Part shown: positions 63,267 through 64,000 of the stretch, one piece after another
How positions within the stretch are numbered: position 1 is the first letter of the stretch
How the letters are laid out: each line of letters opens with the position of its first letter
NCBI RefSeq assembly: GCF_020524585.1
Contig: NZ_JAIVLK010000002.1
Location: forward strand, 62,001 to 126,000
Direction: 5' to 3'
From: Celeribacter naphthalenivorans
GTDB taxonomy: Bacteria; Pseudomonadota; Alphaproteobacteria; Rhodobacterales; Rhodobacteraceae
Length of the DNA: 64,000 nucleotides
Notes under the pieces: generated by a model
What the model saw: only the letters and a program-made list of their open reading frames with translations
Databases searched by the model: none
Told to the model about the DNA's origin: nothing
Translations under genes and position numbers: made by a program

Positions 63267-63935
63267 ATGAAAGCCGCCGTTCTGCAATTCCCCGGTTCCA
63301 ACTGTGACCGCGACATGGCCATGGCGCTGAAACAGGCGGGCGCCGATGTCACCATGGTCTGGCACAAAGAGGCCGATCTTCCGGCCGGTGTCGATGTGAT
63401 CGGGGTTCCGGGCGGCTTCTCCTATGGCGACTACCTGCGCTGTGGCGCGATTGCGGCCAATTCGCCGATCACCAAGGCGCTCAAGGCCCACGTCGACCGC
63501 GGTGGCTATGCCTTTGGCATCTGCAACGGCTTTCAGGTGCTGACCGAAGCGCGGCTGTTGCCGGGCGCTCTCTTGCGCAACGCCGGTCTGAAATACATCT
63601 GCCGCACCGTGGGTCTGGCGGTCGAGACCACGGACAGCCCCTATACTTCCGCCTATGCTCAAGGCCAGCACATCGGCATTCCGATTGCGCACCATGATGG
63701 CAATTTCACCGCTGACGAGGATACGCTCGACCGGCTCGAAGGGGAGGGCCTCGTGGCGTTCCGCTATCTCGACAATCCGAACGGCTCCAAGCGCAACATC
63801 GCGGGCATCCTGTCTGAAAACCGCCGCGTGCTTGGCATGATGCCGCACCCGGAGCGCGCGTCCGAGGCGGCGCATGGCAATGAAGACGGCAAGGCTTTCT
63901 TTACCTCGCTGCTCGATGCGGTGGTTTCCGCCTGA
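63267..63935 (+). CDS. purQ: PurQ, glutaminase subunit of FGAM synthase
   Basis: Class I glutamine amidotransferase of 222 residues that supplies ammonia to PurL. The nucleophile Cys86 is in [10 protein letters not shown], and His194 and Glu196 are in MPHPERA, completing the triad. [18 protein letters not shown] is typical of PurQ. AGGAG precedes the ATG. A terminator-like hairpin follows at the window edge. Confidence 0.97.
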   Translation: MKAAVLQFPGSNCDRDMAMALKQAGADVTMVWHKEADLPAGVDVIGVPGGFSYGDYLRCGAIAANSPITKALKAHVDRGGYAFGICNGFQVLTEARLLPGALLRNAGLKYICRTVGLAVETTDSPYTSAYAQGQHIGIPIAHHDGNFTADEDTLDRLEGEGLVAFRYLDNPNGSKRNIAGILSENRRVLGMMPHPERASEAAHGNEDGKAFFTSLLDAVVSA

Positions 63936-63965
63936 CACGTTGGTTTTCCGGCAAGAATTTGCTCA

Positions 63966-63989
63966 AAACGCTCCCGAGAGGGGGCGTTT
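63966..63989 (+). terminator. hairpin after purQ
   Basis: Ten-base-pair stem with one T-G wobble (63966-63975 with 63980-63989) and a GAGA loop; the T tract is short. Confidence 0.6.
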
Positions 63990-64000
63990 CTGCGTTTTGG

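Overview
The window is a chromosomal segment of a GC-rich alphaproteobacterium, most likely a member of the Rhodobacteraceae (Roseobacter group). The main reasons are a full RcGTA-type gene transfer agent (GTA) cluster, an opgG-I-H-C glucan operon ordered as in Rhodobacter sphaeroides, a pyruvate dehydrogenase E1-beta with its own lipoyl domain, the F1-ATPase zeta inhibitor next to purC, and a Fur-family protein of alphaproteobacterial type. I cannot name the genus from sequence alone. No tRNA, rRNA, CRISPR array, transposase or replication origin was recognised.

Layout. 1-4.7 kb: fabF and mltG, an unassigned LeuT-fold-like membrane protein, and a voltage-gated potassium channel with a C-terminal zinc ribbon. 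4.97-20.5 kb: the GTA cluster in canonical order (small terminase, large terminase, portal, prohead protease, major capsid, connectors, tail tube, chaperones, short tape measure, distal tail, Fe-S hub, NlpC/P60 peptidase, very large tail-tip protein), followed directly by a DUF2793 gene related to GTA head-spike proteins. One oppositely oriented unknown gene and a terminator separate the terminase pair from the structural genes. 20.7-22.7 kb: cysE, a glycosyltransferase-like gene and a small secreted protein. 22.7-27.6 kb: the pdhA-pdhB-pdhC operon; beyond its terminator lies an unknown gene followed by a second copy of the last codons of pdhC, the footprint of an insertion or duplication. 27.7-29.1 kb: a small membrane protein, a lipoprotein lytic transglycosylase and an FtsB-like protein. 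29.3-34.2 kb: the opgGIHC operon for osmoregulated periplasmic glucans. 34.6-38.2 kb: class I aldolase, pgk and two tandem cyclophilins (cytoplasmic, then exported).

38.3-50.2 kb: an outer-membrane barrel protein, tyrS and anmK (divergent), a cupin, a small lipoprotein, a GNAT acetyltransferase, an AT-rich RelA/SpoT-domain gene that looks acquired, eno, an EamA transporter, a Fur-family regulator, a PhzF-like protein, a CPA1 cation/proton antiporter and a small DUF protein. 50.3-60.3 kb: an endonuclease/phosphatase-fold protein, a DUF2238-like membrane protein, SelO, nucleoside hydrolase, a lipoprotein, SufE, a PA0069-type radical SAM protein, a homocysteine methyltransferase, an MprF-like lysyltransferase and the ATPase zeta inhibitor. 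60.5-64 kb: purC, purS, two DUF genes and purQ.

Most of the window is ordinary core genome: central carbon metabolism (fda, pgk, eno, pdh), purine synthesis, envelope building and Fe-S supply. The parts most worth attention are the interrupted GTA cluster, the repeat-flanked unknown gene beside pdhC, and the lone alarmone-synthetase-like gene. Coordinates and motifs come from reading the sequence; family names come from recognition without a database search.
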